64,000 nucleotides of DNA from positions 930,001 to 994,000 of the forward strand of contig NZ_CP006269.1 in assembly GCF_000737535.1 (NCBI RefSeq), in the 5' to 3' direction. The notes beneath the pieces are model-generated. The model worked only from the letters and a program-made list of their open reading frames with translations. It ran no database searches and was not told where the DNA came from. Of the stretch, positions 1 through 8,506 are shown piece after piece. Made by a program: the position numbers and the translations under genes. This DNA is from Synechococcus sp. KORDI-100 (GTDB taxonomy: Bacteria; Cyanobacteriota; Cyanobacteriia; PCC-6307; Cyanobiaceae). The first letter of the stretch is position 1; each line of letters starts with the position of its first letter.

Positions 1-2
1 CC

Positions 3-1451
3 AGCCGTCTGGGTTACAACGACGGACTGGGCAGCGCGGTGATCGGCACCTTCGCCAACTGCGGCGGCGGCACCACCCCCTGGGGCACGGTGCTCAGCGC
101 GGAGGAAAATTTCCAGTCCCAGGTGCCGGAGCCCGTGTTCGCTGACGGCAGTTCTGTCCCTCCCGGGCAGCGTCCCTTCCTCTGCCGAGAGCGCAAGTTG
201 TACGGGCTCGGCAATGTCTATGGCCTGGCGGGGAACAAGTACGGCTGGATGGTGGAAGTCGATCCGGACGCCCCCGATCAGCAGGCGGTCAAGCACACGG
301 CGCTGGGACGGTTTCGCCATGAGGCGGTGGCGGTGCGTGCGGAAGCGGGCCAACCCCTGCTGGTGTATTCCGGCTGCGACAGACGCGGTGGCCATCTCTA
401 CCGCTTCGTCAGCAGCAAGACGGTCACGGATGTGAAGGACAAGGCCAATTCCCGTCTTCTGGAGGACGGTGAGCTGCAGGTGGCCCGCTTCCAGGCCGAT
501 GGCACGGGCACTTGGCTGCCGCTGCGCCCAGACACCGCGGTGGATCCATTCCTGCCAAGCCGGTTTGATCAAGCGGACCTCGCCTGCCCCGTGGAGCTTC
601 CCAACAGCGATCGCCTGCAGGCCGTTGCCGAGCTGTTCCGCGACGATGCGTCCGTTCAGGCTTACCGCGAGCGTTACCCAACCCTTGCCAGCCTTTATCG
701 GGGCGATGGGGATGCGTTGCAGGGGGCGATTTTGGTGGATGCCCACCTGGCGGCCAGCGCCATCGGGGCGACTCCGACCGCCCGTCCGGAAGACACCAAG
801 ATCGACCCCATCAGTGGTGATCTGTTGATTGCCTTCACGTCCGGTTCGCCGGGAAGCACCGGAGGTGCTGATCCTGCTGTGTTTCAGGGGCCGGAGGGTC
901 AGTCCAGCTGGCCCAACGGCTGGGTGATGCGTCTCAGCGACCAGGGTGAGAACGGTTTCCGCTGGAGGATGGCAGCGACTGGGGGCACCCCCTGGGCCGG
1001 TGGTCTGGGGTTCACCAATCCCGACAATGTGGCTGTCGACTCGAAAGGAAATCTCTGGGTTGTCACGGATCGCTCGATGAAAGGGTCAGCGGGGGATGTG
1101 TTCGGCAACAACAGCTGCTGGTTTGTACCGCGTCAGGTTGACTCGGAGGAGTCGGCAGCCTGTTTTGCCATCGGTCCCATGGAGTGTGAGGTCACCGGCG
1201 TCTGTCTGGATCGCCCGGAGGAGACAGTCTTCCTTGCGATTCAGCATCCCGGTGAGCTGCATGGATCTCGCCAGCAGGGCGATGAGGAGTTCCAGGCTCA
1301 TGACCTGGTGGATCGTGAGGGCAACGTCTTTCAGCAACTGCGCCGGCTCCCGCTTGGCTCCAACTGGCCAGCCCAGGCGCCCGATCGGCCGCCCCGCTCC
1401 GGTGTGGTGGCGATCCGTCGCAGCAGCGGTCAGTCCTTGCTGGAGGCCTGA
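3..1451 (+). CDS. phoX: PhoX-type alkaline phosphatase (DUF839), 5' end outside window
   Basis: The frame is already open at the first complete codon (base 3), so the start and signal peptide lie outside the window; about 482 residues are visible. The segment NCGGGTTPWGTVLSAEEN matches the PhoX/DUF839 signature, in which the Cys and Glu help hold the metal cluster, and later Gly/Asp/Asn-rich stretches (e.g. DNVAVDSKGNLW) fit the family's beta-propeller. PhoX enzymes release phosphate from organic phosphoesters outside the cytoplasm and use iron plus calcium (family knowledge). The gene meets futB tail to tail with a 22-nt overlap, which places an iron-using phosphatase beside iron-transport genes. 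The GTG at 39 is only an internal codon. Substrate range cannot be told from sequence. Confidence 0.88.
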   Translation, partial: SRLGYNDGLGSAVIGTFANCGGGTTPWGTVLSAEENFQSQVPEPVFADGSSVPPGQRPFLCRERKLYGLGNVYGLAGNKYGWMVEVDPDAPDQQAVKHTALGRFRHEAVAVRAEAGQPLLVYSGCDRRGGHLYRFVSSKTVTDVKDKANSRLLEDGELQVARFQADGTGTWLPLRPDTAVDPFLPSRFDQADLACPVELPNSDRLQAVAELFRDDASVQAYRERYPTLASLYRGDGDALQGAILVDAHLAASAIGATPTARPEDTKIDPISGDLLIAFTSGSPGSTGGADPAVFQGPEGQSSWPNGWVMRLSDQGENGFRWRMAATGGTPWAGGLGFTNPDNVAVDSKGNLWVVTDRSMKGSAGDVFGNNSCWFVPRQVDSEESAACFAIGPMECEVTGVCLDRPEETVFLAIQHPGELHGSRQQGDEEFQAHDLVDREGNVFQQLRRLPLGSNWPAQAPDRPPRSGVVAIRRSSGQSLLEA

Positions 1452-2965
1452 TCGAGGCTTGGCACCAGCGCCATCGATGCCAGCAGGCCCAGCACCAGGA
1501 TCATCAGGGCCGGCAGCAGAGCTTCGGCGAGCCGTTCATCGCCGGCGTACTGATAGACCCGCACGGACAGGGTGTCGAAATCGAAGGGGCGCAGCGCGAA
1601 CGTGAGCGGCAGTTCCTTCACCGTGTCGACGAACACCAACAACAGCCCAACGGTCATCGGACCCCGCAGCAGGGGGAGATGCACGTTCTGAAGAACCTGA
1701 AGCCAGTTCAGTCCCATGCCGGTTGCAGCCTCATCCAATGACGGATTGATGCGCTCCAAGGCGGCATCAATTCCACCTTTGGAGACGGCCAGAAATCGGT
1801 CGCTGTATCCCCAGAGCAGAAGAACAATCGGACTGAACTGCCATGGTGCGTTGGCAAACAGCAGAGCCAAGGCCAGCACGGTGCCTGGAATGGCGTAGCC
1901 CATCCCGGCCAGGAAGGTGAGGCCTTTCAGCCAGCCAGCCTCGATCCAGCGTTTCGCCAGGGCAAGAATCAGTGATGCCAGGACGGCGAGCAGAGCTGCG
2001 GCAAGCCCGAGCAGAAAGGTCCGTAGGACCATGACAAACAGATCGTCTCCCTGAGGCTGGCTGAGCTGATCGAGGTTCAGAGCGCCCCAGCAGAGAGGGA
2101 TGCCGAGACTCAGGGCGGGCGGAAGCAGAGCGAGAAGCTGCGCGGATAAGGCCCGAGGACCGCTCAGGTTCCAGGCCGTTGCATCCCCTCCGCCAACACC
2201 GTCGCTCCAACGACGGCTGCGTTGACGCAGCTGACGTTCGGCTGCGACGAGACCGAGCACAATGACCAGGGTGACCAGCGCCAGTGCAATCGCTCCAGCG
2301 GGATTCCCTTCCGCCTGCCAGGCCTCGAGAATTCCGGCGGAAAGACTCGGAATACCCAGCAGTTCGACGGCTCCAAGTTCGTTCACGATTTCCATTCCCA
2401 TCAGGGCGATCCCCGCACCGATGGCTGGCAGGGCAATCGGCAAGGCAACGCGACGGAAGGCTTGCCACGGCCCAACGCCGAGGCTTCGGCAGGCTTCAAG
2501 CTGGCGGCGACCACTGACGGAGAAGCTTTCGGTGCTCAACAGAAACACGTAGGGATAAGTACTGAGCGCCATCACGGTGATGCCCCAGCCGATGCCGTGG
2601 ATGAGAAATCCGCTGCGACTGCCCAGGTCGATCAACGTGGCCGAGAGCAGATAAGCGGGGGTTGCCAGGGGGATCAGCTGGGCGATGCGTAGCCAGCGGC
2701 GGCCAGGGAAACGACAGTTGCTGAGAAGCCAGCCGTTGGCCGCTCCGATCACCGTGCCGACGAGGGCACTGCCGATCAGAAGCTGAAGGGTGCCAAGAAT
2801 CTGTTCGCCGCCATCAGCACTGAGTTGAAGAACGTTTCCTTCAGAGGCTTGAATGGCCTCACTGATTAAACTTAATAGAGGCCAGATTGCCAGAAGGGCG
2901 ATTGACGCGGAAAGAACAACAAGAACAGTTCTGTTGCCGGAACGTATCAGAGGAGTTATCGCCAT
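1430..2965 (-). CDS. futB: Iron(III) ABC transporter permease, FutB type
   Basis: A 511-aa, highly hydrophobic protein with two fused permease halves (roughly residues 60-250 and 320-500). Each half has an EAA-type loop for contact with the ATPase: EACRSLGVGPWQAFRR near residue 160 and EAATGMGLNWLQVLQN near 410. Fused double permeases of this size are typical of ferric-iron importers (FbpB/FutB). The ATPase futC lies divergently across a 580-bp gap, which supports iron as the substrate. No periplasmic binding protein (futA) is in the window. It overlaps the phoX 3' end by 22 nt. The start is ATG at 2965. A thiamine or other ion importer is a weaker alternative. Confidence 0.85.
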   Translation of the reverse strand: MAITPLIRSGNRTVLVVLSASIALLAIWPLLSLISEAIQASEGNVLQLSADGGEQILGTLQLLIGSALVGTVIGAANGWLLSNCRFPGRRWLRIAQLIPLATPAYLLSATLIDLGSRSGFLIHGIGWGITVMALSTYPYVFLLSTESFSVSGRRQLEACRSLGVGPWQAFRRVALPIALPAIGAGIALMGMEIVNELGAVELLGIPSLSAGILEAWQAEGNPAGAIALALVTLVIVLGLVAAERQLRQRSRRWSDGVGGGDATAWNLSGPRALSAQLLALLPPALSLGIPLCWGALNLDQLSQPQGDDLFVMVLRTFLLGLAAALLAVLASLILALAKRWIEAGWLKGLTFLAGMGYAIPGTVLALALLFANAPWQFSPIVLLLWGYSDRFLAVSKGGIDAALERINPSLDEAATGMGLNWLQVLQNVHLPLLRGPMTVGLLLVFVDTVKELPLTFALRPFDFDTLSVRVYQYAGDERLAEALLPALMILVLGLLASMALVPSLDQASSKD

Positions 2966-3545
2966 TCAGCTCGACCGGTCAATTGTTTTTCGGATTCTAT
3001 ACAGCAACTCAGGGAGTGGTGATCAGCATCTGATCTGGCATGATTTGATGCCAATTGATGTTGTCGTTAGTCGATGAAATATGGCTCGACGCCGGGTAAG
3101 GCGGTGCTGACTCTGTTTCTTTGCCTGGCAAAAGTGATGCCTCTGAGCAAAGTCATTCGTATCGTAAAAACTTGTTTTCACCGTCAGGAAACCGCTTGAA
3201 CCAGGGTCCCAGGGCAGTGGATCCGTCGGAAGATTTTTTTCAGGAAAAGCGTGAGCGTGTTGTCGCCGCTGGCTCGCAATCGATAACGGCCGGGTTGCAC
3301 TGAAGCGCATAACGAAACCGGCTTGAGAACAAATTCGGGGGTGCTCCGACGCTGTTTTAGGGAGCTCAGATGAGGTCTACTTGAATGGCACGATCAATGT
3401 CGATTGACAGTTAAAAGATGTCATATCAATGAAGGTCGATGATCAACAATCGGTCAAGGTTTAAATCGCACATCGCATCAACTCAATTGATGCGGTCGTC
3501 CGGACCGTTCCTTTTCATGATTCACCGTACTGACTCAATTAATCG
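2966..3545. other. Divergent intergenic region between futB and futC
   Basis: These 580 bp hold no convincing gene; short open frames on both strands show no recognisable protein pattern. The region must carry the promoters of both iron-transport genes. I see no classical Fur box. The clearest element is the dyad at 3474-3494 close to futC. Confidence 0.6.
3474..3494. promoter_or_regulatory. 8-bp inverted repeat upstream of futC (operator candidate)
   Basis: CGCATCAA and TTGATGCG are perfect complements separated by 5 nt (CTCAA), about 50 bp before the futC start. The length and position suit a dimeric repressor site or a leader hairpin. It does not match the Fur consensus, so the regulator is unknown. 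Confidence 0.35.
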
Positions 3546-4631
3546 TTGCTGGTGGTGAATCCTGTCGCGCTTCAGTCGATCTGGCACCGATACCCCGGAT
3601 CGGGTGATGTCTGGTCACTCAGGGGCATCGATCTTGATATCGCCGAAGGAGAGCTTCTCGGCCTTCTGGGGCCATCGGGTTGCGGAAAAACGACCCTTCT
3701 GCGCTGTATTGCAGGTTTTGAACATCCTGCCAAGGGGACCATTCTCATGCACGGGGCTCCGGTGGCTGGTGCAGGGCGACTGGTTCCACCCGAGCGACGT
3801 GGTGTGGGCATGGTCTTTCAGGACTATGCCCTCTTCCCTCACCTGACGGCTTGGCAGAACGCCTGTTTCGGTTTGGTGAGGGGTGCCGACACCAGCCGTG
3901 TGTCCTGGCTGTTTGAGCTGCTTGGGATTCAAGGGCTCGAGAAGCGCTTTCCCCATCAGCTTTCCGGTGGGCAGCGTCAACGCCTGGCCCTGGCCAGGGC
4001 CTTGGCCCCCTCGCCAAGGGTTGTGTTGCTCGACGAACCTTTTTCCAGCCTGGATGTTGAGGTGCGTCTACGCCTTCGCGGCGAACTCAGCGGAGTGTTG
4101 CAGGCCTGCGGTGCGAGCGGCGTCATCGTGACCCACGATCCAGGGGAAGCCCTGGCGATCTGTGATCGCGTGGCCGTGATGCGTGACGGCTCCCTTCATC
4201 AATGCGCGTCCCCCCAGGAGATTGTGCGCGACCCGGCAACCGCTTTTGTGGGCTCGTTTGTCCTGCAGAGCAATGTCATTCCTGTGCAGCCCCCCAGGAA
4301 AGGAGAGCTTTCTTGTGCTCTCGGCAGTTTCAGGAATCGTGCTCAGCTTGAGGCGCTTCAGCAGGATTGGCCCGATGAATCCTGCGTGCTGGTTGATCCG
4401 CAGGCCATTGGTCTGGTTGCTGAACCAGGAGCTCAGGCCAGTGTGCTCGGGCGAGAGTTTCTCGGTGACCTCTGGGAATACAGAATCCGACTTGGTGACT
4501 TGCTTCTGCGTGCCAGGTGTCCATTGGAACAGGATTATCTGCCCCACGCTCGTTGTCGCGTGGCTTTAAAAGACGACGCCTCAGTCAAGTTATTACCCCA
4601 ACGAATTGACTTGAGAAAGATTGGTTTTTAA
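3546..4631 (+). CDS. futC: Iron(III) ABC transporter ATP-binding protein, FutC type
   Basis: A 361-aa ABC ATPase. Visible motifs are Walker A GPSGCGKTT near residue 43, signature LSGGQRQRLALARAL near 139, Walker B VVLLDEPFSSLD near 160 and the switch His in VIVTHDPGEAL near 194. The last ~120 residues form the regulatory (TOBE-like) extension typical of FbpC/FutC and other importers of the CUT1/ferric type. It should energise the FutB permease on the inner face of the membrane. The start is not certain: TTG at 3546 is given, but GTG at 3552 or 3555 are in frame and no clear ribosome site decides. Ferritin follows 48 bp downstream, so iron uptake and storage may be co-transcribed. Confidence 0.85.
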   Translation: MLVVNPVALQSIWHRYPGSGDVWSLRGIDLDIAEGELLGLLGPSGCGKTTLLRCIAGFEHPAKGTILMHGAPVAGAGRLVPPERRGVGMVFQDYALFPHLTAWQNACFGLVRGADTSRVSWLFELLGIQGLEKRFPHQLSGGQRQRLALARALAPSPRVVLLDEPFSSLDVEVRLRLRGELSGVLQACGASGVIVTHDPGEALAICDRVAVMRDGSLHQCASPQEIVRDPATAFVGSFVLQSNVIPVQPPRKGELSCALGSFRNRAQLEALQQDWPDESCVLVDPQAIGLVAEPGAQASVLGREFLGDLWEYRIRLGDLLLRARCPLEQDYLPHARCRVALKDDASVKLLPQRIDLRKIGF

Positions 4632-4679
4632 CCGCTCTGGATTCTTGAATCACCCATTCATTGATTTTCCCCTTTGTTC

Positions 4680-5213
4680 ATGAAAGATCTCACGCGTGCG
4701 ATCAATGATCATTTGGCATCTGAATTTCAGGCCAGCCACACATATCTCGCGATGCCAATTTGGCTGCGCGAAAATGATCTGATTGGTTTTTCCACTTATA
4801 TATTGAATAAGAGCAATGAAGAGCGCGGTCATGCATATCGAATGATCGCATTTCTAGTTGACAGTGATCAGCAAGTTGAGTTACCCACTGTTGAAGCGCC
4901 GGAACGGAGCTGGCCATCCGTGAAGGACCTGTTTGATGTTGTTGCCAGCTTGGAAAAGGGTGTCACGGCCTCCATTGACAGGCTTTACAGCCTTGCTGAA
5001 CAGCTCAATGAACGCAGTGCCACAGCCATGCTCGATTGGTTTGTTGAGGAACAGGTGCAGGAGGAAGCAGAAGCCCGCTTTGTCTGCAAGCGTCTGCGCC
5101 TTGCCGGGGCGAATACAGCAGCGCTGCTGCTTCTGGATCAGCAATTCCTGGACGGAACAGCTCTGGCGTCCGTGAAGGGAGGATCGGGTTTTGGAGTCGT
5201 TGCGGCGAACTGA
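4680..5213 (+). CDS. ftn: Ferritin (non-haem iron storage)
   Basis: A 177-aa ferritin from the ATG at 4680; a TTG two codons upstream is possible. The four-helix pattern is clear. Ferroxidase ligands are visible as Glu in LASEFQAS, Glu and His in SNEERGHA, and Glu in the later FVEEQVQEE segment. The protein should oxidise ferrous iron and store it as mineral in a 24-mer shell in the cytosol. Its position 48 bp after futC fits a shared iron-handling unit. The length is normal for bacterial ferritin, and there is no haem-binding Met signature of bacterioferritin that I can recognise. Confidence 0.92.
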   Translation: MKDLTRAINDHLASEFQASHTYLAMPIWLRENDLIGFSTYILNKSNEERGHAYRMIAFLVDSDQQVELPTVEAPERSWPSVKDLFDVVASLEKGVTASIDRLYSLAEQLNERSATAMLDWFVEEQVQEEAEARFVCKRLRLAGANTAALLLLDQQFLDGTALASVKGGSGFGVVAAN

Positions 5214-5302
5214 CTGATCAGGACCAGAGGGACAGATTCTCCAGCGCCGGCGACATTTTTTTCAGAAGAGGATTTCAGGCAGCCCCCGGGTTCTGGACCA
5301 AC

Positions 5303-5326
5303 AAAAAACTCCCTGGATCAGCAGGG
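5303..5326 (-). terminator. Intrinsic terminator for the PCD-COG0523-small protein operon
   Basis: Read on the minus strand, CCCTG and CAGGG pair around a 6-nt loop (5311-5326) and are followed by AG and six T (5308-5303). It lies 26 bp past the stop of the 49-aa protein gene at 5352. Confidence 0.6.
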
Positions 5327-5351
5327 GGCTTGCGATTGTTGAGTCACACGA

Positions 5352-5501
5352 TCAGCGACGGGGCTGGTCTCGCACAGGAATCGGGATCAGGACGGGTTCA
5401 CGAAGACCACCGCCGGAATTGTCGTCATCGGAATCCTCCAGAAGCCAGATCAAGAGGCTGGCGGCCATCACAAGAGCAAGGAGCGCGAGTGTTTCAGCCA
5501 T
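5352..5501 (-). CDS. Small single-pass membrane protein, unknown function
   Basis: A 49-aa protein starting MAETLALLALVMAASLLIWL, which is one transmembrane helix, followed by an acidic stretch (EDSDDDNSGGG) and a basic Pro-rich end. A longer reading from 5591 would overlap the GTPase gene, so the ATG at 5501 is preferred, giving a 28-bp gap. It is the last gene before a minus-strand terminator, so it is probably co-transcribed with the COG0523 GTPase. The overall style (short helix, acidic then Arg/Pro tail) looks like the conserved tiny membrane proteins of picocyanobacteria, but I cannot assign a role. Confidence 0.6.
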   Translation of the reverse strand: MAETLALLALVMAASLLIWLLEDSDDDNSGGGLREPVLIPIPVRDQPRR

Positions 5502-5529
5502 GGATCCGATCACCATCGCATCAACATAG

Positions 5530-6711
5530 TCAGCTTGTCGGGGCAACGCAGGCCTGAAGCTGCTGTCGAAGGGTGTTGTGATCAAGGTCACGTCCGATCA
5601 GCACAAGCTGGTTCTTTCGCGCGCCGGTCCAATCGCTGTCGTCAATGGAAAAGCGCTTGCCAGCCAGATGGAACACATGGCGTCGTTCGCTTTCCTCGAA
5701 CCAGAGAATCCCTTTGGCCCGGAACACCTCTGCCGGCAGCTCGTTGTCCAGAAAATTCTGAAATCGCCTCAGCGCAAACGGCCCATCACTGCTGAAGGAG
5801 AGAGAGGTGAAGCCATCCACGGCCAGATGGTCACTGTGTTGGTGCCCATGGTCGTTGCTGTGCCCGTGCCCGTGGTCATGGCTATGTCCGTGATCGTGGC
5901 TGTGTCCATGGTCGTGGCTGTGTCCATGGTCGTGGCTGAGTCCATGGTCGTGGCTGTGCCCGTGCCCGTGGTCATGGCTGTGTCCGTGCGCGTGATCGTG
6001 GCTGTGGTCACGGTCGTGGTCGTGGTCGTGGCTGTGCGCGTGATCGTGGCCGTGGTCGTGGTCGGGGCTCTGCGGAGAGTCGGCCACCTTGTCTGATTCG
6101 AACAAGCCAACGCTGAGCAGCAGGGGCAGGGGAACATCACCTTTCACCGAGTGCAGGATGCGGGCGTCGTTCTTCACATCGCGAAGCTCCTGCTCAACAG
6201 CCTTGAGGCGTTCAGGGGGGACCAGGTCCACCTTGTTCAGCAACAGTATGTCGCCGTAAATCACCTGAGCCCGACCCACCTGCGTGTCCAGCACGGCCTG
6301 ATCGAAGTTTTCGGCATCGATGAGGGTGATGATCGAATCCAGTCGCGTCTGCTCCCGCAGTTCGCTGCCCAGAAAGGTCATGGCCACCGGCAGGGGATCG
6401 GCAAGCCCCGTGGTCTCCACCACGATGTAGTCCAGTTGTTCTGGACGTGAGATCACTCGCTCCACCGTTTCCATCAGCTCGTCGTTGATCGAGCAGCAGA
6501 TGCAGCCGTTGCTCAACTCCACCATGTCTTCAGCGGTGGTCACCACCAGCTCGTTATCGATGCCGATCTCGCCGAATTCATTCACCAGCACTGCGGTCTT
6601 GACGCCGTCCTGATTGCTGAGGATGTGGTTCAGAAGGGTGGTTTTCCCAGCCCCAAGAAAGCCGGTGAGGATGGTGACGGGGACACCGGCTGATGCGGTG
6701 GCTGAGGTCAT
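5530..6711 (-). CDS. COG0523/CobW-family GTPase with long histidine-rich metal-binding insert
   Basis: A G3E-family GTPase of 393 aa from ATG 6711; an upstream in-frame start at 6777 would run into the neighbouring gene. Visible features are Walker [11 protein letters not shown] near residue 16, the metal-binding GCICC (CxCC) motif near 70, NKVD base-recognition motif, and a C-terminal CobW_C domain (about 300-390). Between the domains, roughly residues 214-297, lies a dense His/Asp/Gly/Ser tract built of HSHDHGH-like units. The family inserts or stores zinc, cobalt or other metals in client proteins. The His tract suggests a zinc (or Ni/Co) buffer role, by inference. The DNA under the tract is itself repetitive. 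It sits in an operon with pterin carbinolamine dehydratase and a small membrane protein. Confidence 0.87.
   Translation of the reverse strand: MTSATASAGVPVTILTGFLGAGKTTLLNHILSNQDGVKTAVLVNEFGEIGIDNELVVTTAEDMVELSNGCICCSINDELMETVERVISRPEQLDYIVVETTGLADPLPVAMTFLGSELREQTRLDSIITLIDAENFDQAVLDTQVGRAQVIYGDILLLNKVDLVPPERLKAVEQELRDVKNDARILHSVKGDVPLPLLLSVGLFESDKVADSPQSPDHDHGHDHAHSHDHDHDRDHSHDHAHGHSHDHGHGHSHDHGLSHDHGHSHDHGHSHDHGHSHDHGHGHSNDHGHQHSDHLAVDGFTSLSFSSDGPFALRRFQNFLDNELPAEVFRAKGILWFEESERRHVFHLAGKRFSIDDSDWTGARKNQLVLIGRDLDHNTLRQQLQACVAPTS
5818..6062 (-). repeat. Degenerate tandem repeats coding the His-rich tract
   Basis: The plus strand shows many copies of units like GTCATGGCTGTGTCC/GTCGTGGCTGTGCC in steps of 6, 12 and 18 bp. 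On the coding strand they give HSHDHGH-type repeats. Such DNA is prone to slippage, so copy number probably varies between strains. Confidence 0.8.
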
Positions 6712-6730
6712 AACAGTGATCCCACTCAGC

Positions 6731-7018
6731 TCATGCTGGCAGCAAGGCATCGATGGCGGCAGCCAGGCCGGCATCAAGGTCGCTCAGGCCTCCAAGGTCG
6801 TGGGTGGTGAGTTCGATCGAGATGCGGTTGTAGACGTTGCTCCAGTTGGGATGGTGCCCGCGCGATTCAGCCAGGAGAGCCACCTGGCTCATGAACCCGA
6901 AAGCCTCGACAAAATCACGGAACTCGAGATCACGTCTCAGTCGATCGTCGCTCAGCGTCCAAAGCGGCAGCGTTGTCGTGAGCTGCTGTCGCTGATCCGT
7001 TGTGAGCAGGGTGGCCAT
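6731..7018 (-). CDS. Pterin-4a-carbinolamine dehydratase
   Basis: A 95-aa protein with the family signature [13 protein letters not shown], including the catalytic His pair, and the later [12 protein letters not shown] segment. The start is taken as ATG 7018 (MATLLTTDQ), which gives the usual ~95-aa length; a longer frame to 7081 would invade the divergent gene. The enzyme dehydrates 4a-hydroxytetrahydropterin. In bacteria lacking phenylalanine hydroxylase the role is often tied to molybdopterin or folate metabolism. The COG0523 GTPase follows after 19 bp, so the two are probably one operon; this pairing has been noted for the GTPase family in other bacteria. Confidence 0.9.
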   Translation of the reverse strand: MATLLTTDQRQQLTTTLPLWTLSDDRLRRDLEFRDFVEAFGFMSQVALLAESRGHHPNWSNVYNRISIELTTHDLGGLSDLDAGLAAAIDALLPA

Positions 7019-7069
7019 GGGACGTGAAACCGGGGACGCATCCCATTGTGTTGTCCTCTCTCTGGGAAA

Positions 7070-8506
7070 ATGTGGACACATCTCTTGCTCCCATCGGTGA
7101 CAACAGCATTGCGACGCTTTCTTTGCTTTTTCACCGCCTGTCTGCTCAGCCTTGTGTTCACCCTGGCCATCTCAATCGATGCTGGTGCGCAGGATCAACC
7201 TGTTGAGGAAACGGTCGATCTTGTTCAAGATGAAGCGGATGGAACAGATCAGGACGAGACCAATGAAGTGAATTCATTAGAAACCCCTGAGGTTCAAAAA
7301 ACAACCATCATTGGTATCGAAGGGGAGGTCCTCAATCCGATCATCAAGATTGAAGACCAGCCGTTTTATGACGAGCTTCAGCGTCTGGCTCTCTTCTGGG
7401 ACGACTCACCAATCGGTCATGTCGAAGATCGTGCTCCCAAGGAAACCCTGTTGAATTTTTACGCCGTGATGGCGAGTATTGGGTCTGAAATCGAGTCGAT
7501 CCGCAGAGACGCCAAGCAAGACCCGGGTTTCGGTTGGACACCTGAAATGAAGACCCGAATTCGAAATGTTGATGTCCTGTTTGGGCTTGCTATTAAAGCC
7601 TTGAATGGTTCGGATTTTCCAGAAAGTGTAAGAGATGATCTTGTTGATGAGGCCGCCATACAACTAAAATTGGTTTTGGATTATGTGTTTTCCAGTAGCC
7701 GCCGTCCGATTGAAATTCCGGATGAGGAAGGTGTGCGTTTGATGAATCAAGGTCTGGTGAGGCGTGACGTGTTGACCTGGCGCCTCCCAAGTACAGGAAT
7801 CGTGTTGGCGAGTGATGCTGAGCAGGAAGGAAATGACTGGTATTTCAGCCCTTCAACGGTTGCCAGTGCGGCAAAGATGTACAAGGAAATCGAGTCTAAA
7901 GCTGAAACATTTAAAGGAGTTCCATTCGCAACCCCAGATTTTTATCGCAATTTCATTAGAACGCCATGGCATCTTGTGCCGCCGAAGTGGTATCTCAATC
8001 TGCCTGACTGGGTTCATGAATTCATCGAGGTTGATGTTTTTGCAGGTCAGACGGCTTTTCAGATTGTATTTGCAACACTCACATTTGCTCTCTACATCGT
8101 TATCGTTTTCCTTCTGGTTTCGAGATTGATTGCAAGCCATGTGAATCGAGCTGCAATCCTGACAACAATTTCCGCTCAAGAGCGGCTTGATGGTGTCTGG
8201 AAGGATGATGAAGTGGCTTGGACCCGTGTTTTATATGTTCTGCCGATTCTTCCGCTGACGACAATCTCCAAGGTTTTTGTTGACGACTATTTGAATTTCA
8301 CTGGTGTTCCTCTGGTCTTTGCCACGTACTTCTTTTACGTGGCTTGGTGCCTCTCTGCTTGTCTGCTCGCGTTTTACTTTTTTGAGGCACTTGGTAAATC
8401 GGGTGCGGAAACTTTGCTGCGTGTACGTGGTAGTGATTCGTCGATCAAGCTGAAACGTTGGGGTAGTCGTGTCCAGCCTATCTGCCGGGCTATTACGGCA
8501 TCGTGA
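7070..8506 (+). pseudogene. MscS-type mechanosensitive channel, N-terminal part of a gene split by frameshift
   Basis: From ATG 7070 the frame gives a signal-like hydrophobic N-terminus (near residues 12-38, ending around AGAQ), a ~260-aa acidic extracytoplasmic region, then several transmembrane helices (LYIVIVFLLVSRLI and later ones). It stops at 8504-8506 just where an MscS pore helix should begin. The next frame, overlapping through GTGA, continues the protein without loss: ..RAITA should run on into IVTLFLVYRM... One missing base near 8498 explains this. It may be a real mutation, a sequencing error, or two coupled genes. The DNA here is AT-richer than the neighbours. Family role: opening on membrane tension to release solutes after osmotic downshock. 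Confidence 0.7.

Noticed and set aside
3023-3310. 95-aa minus-strand frame in the futB-futC gap
   Set aside because: His/Arg-rich without any pattern, no start context; looks like a chance frame in intergenic DNA.
5578-6096. 172-aa plus-strand frame rich in Val/Met opposite the GTPase gene
   Set aside because: It is the antisense reading of the His-codon repeat and has no independent support.
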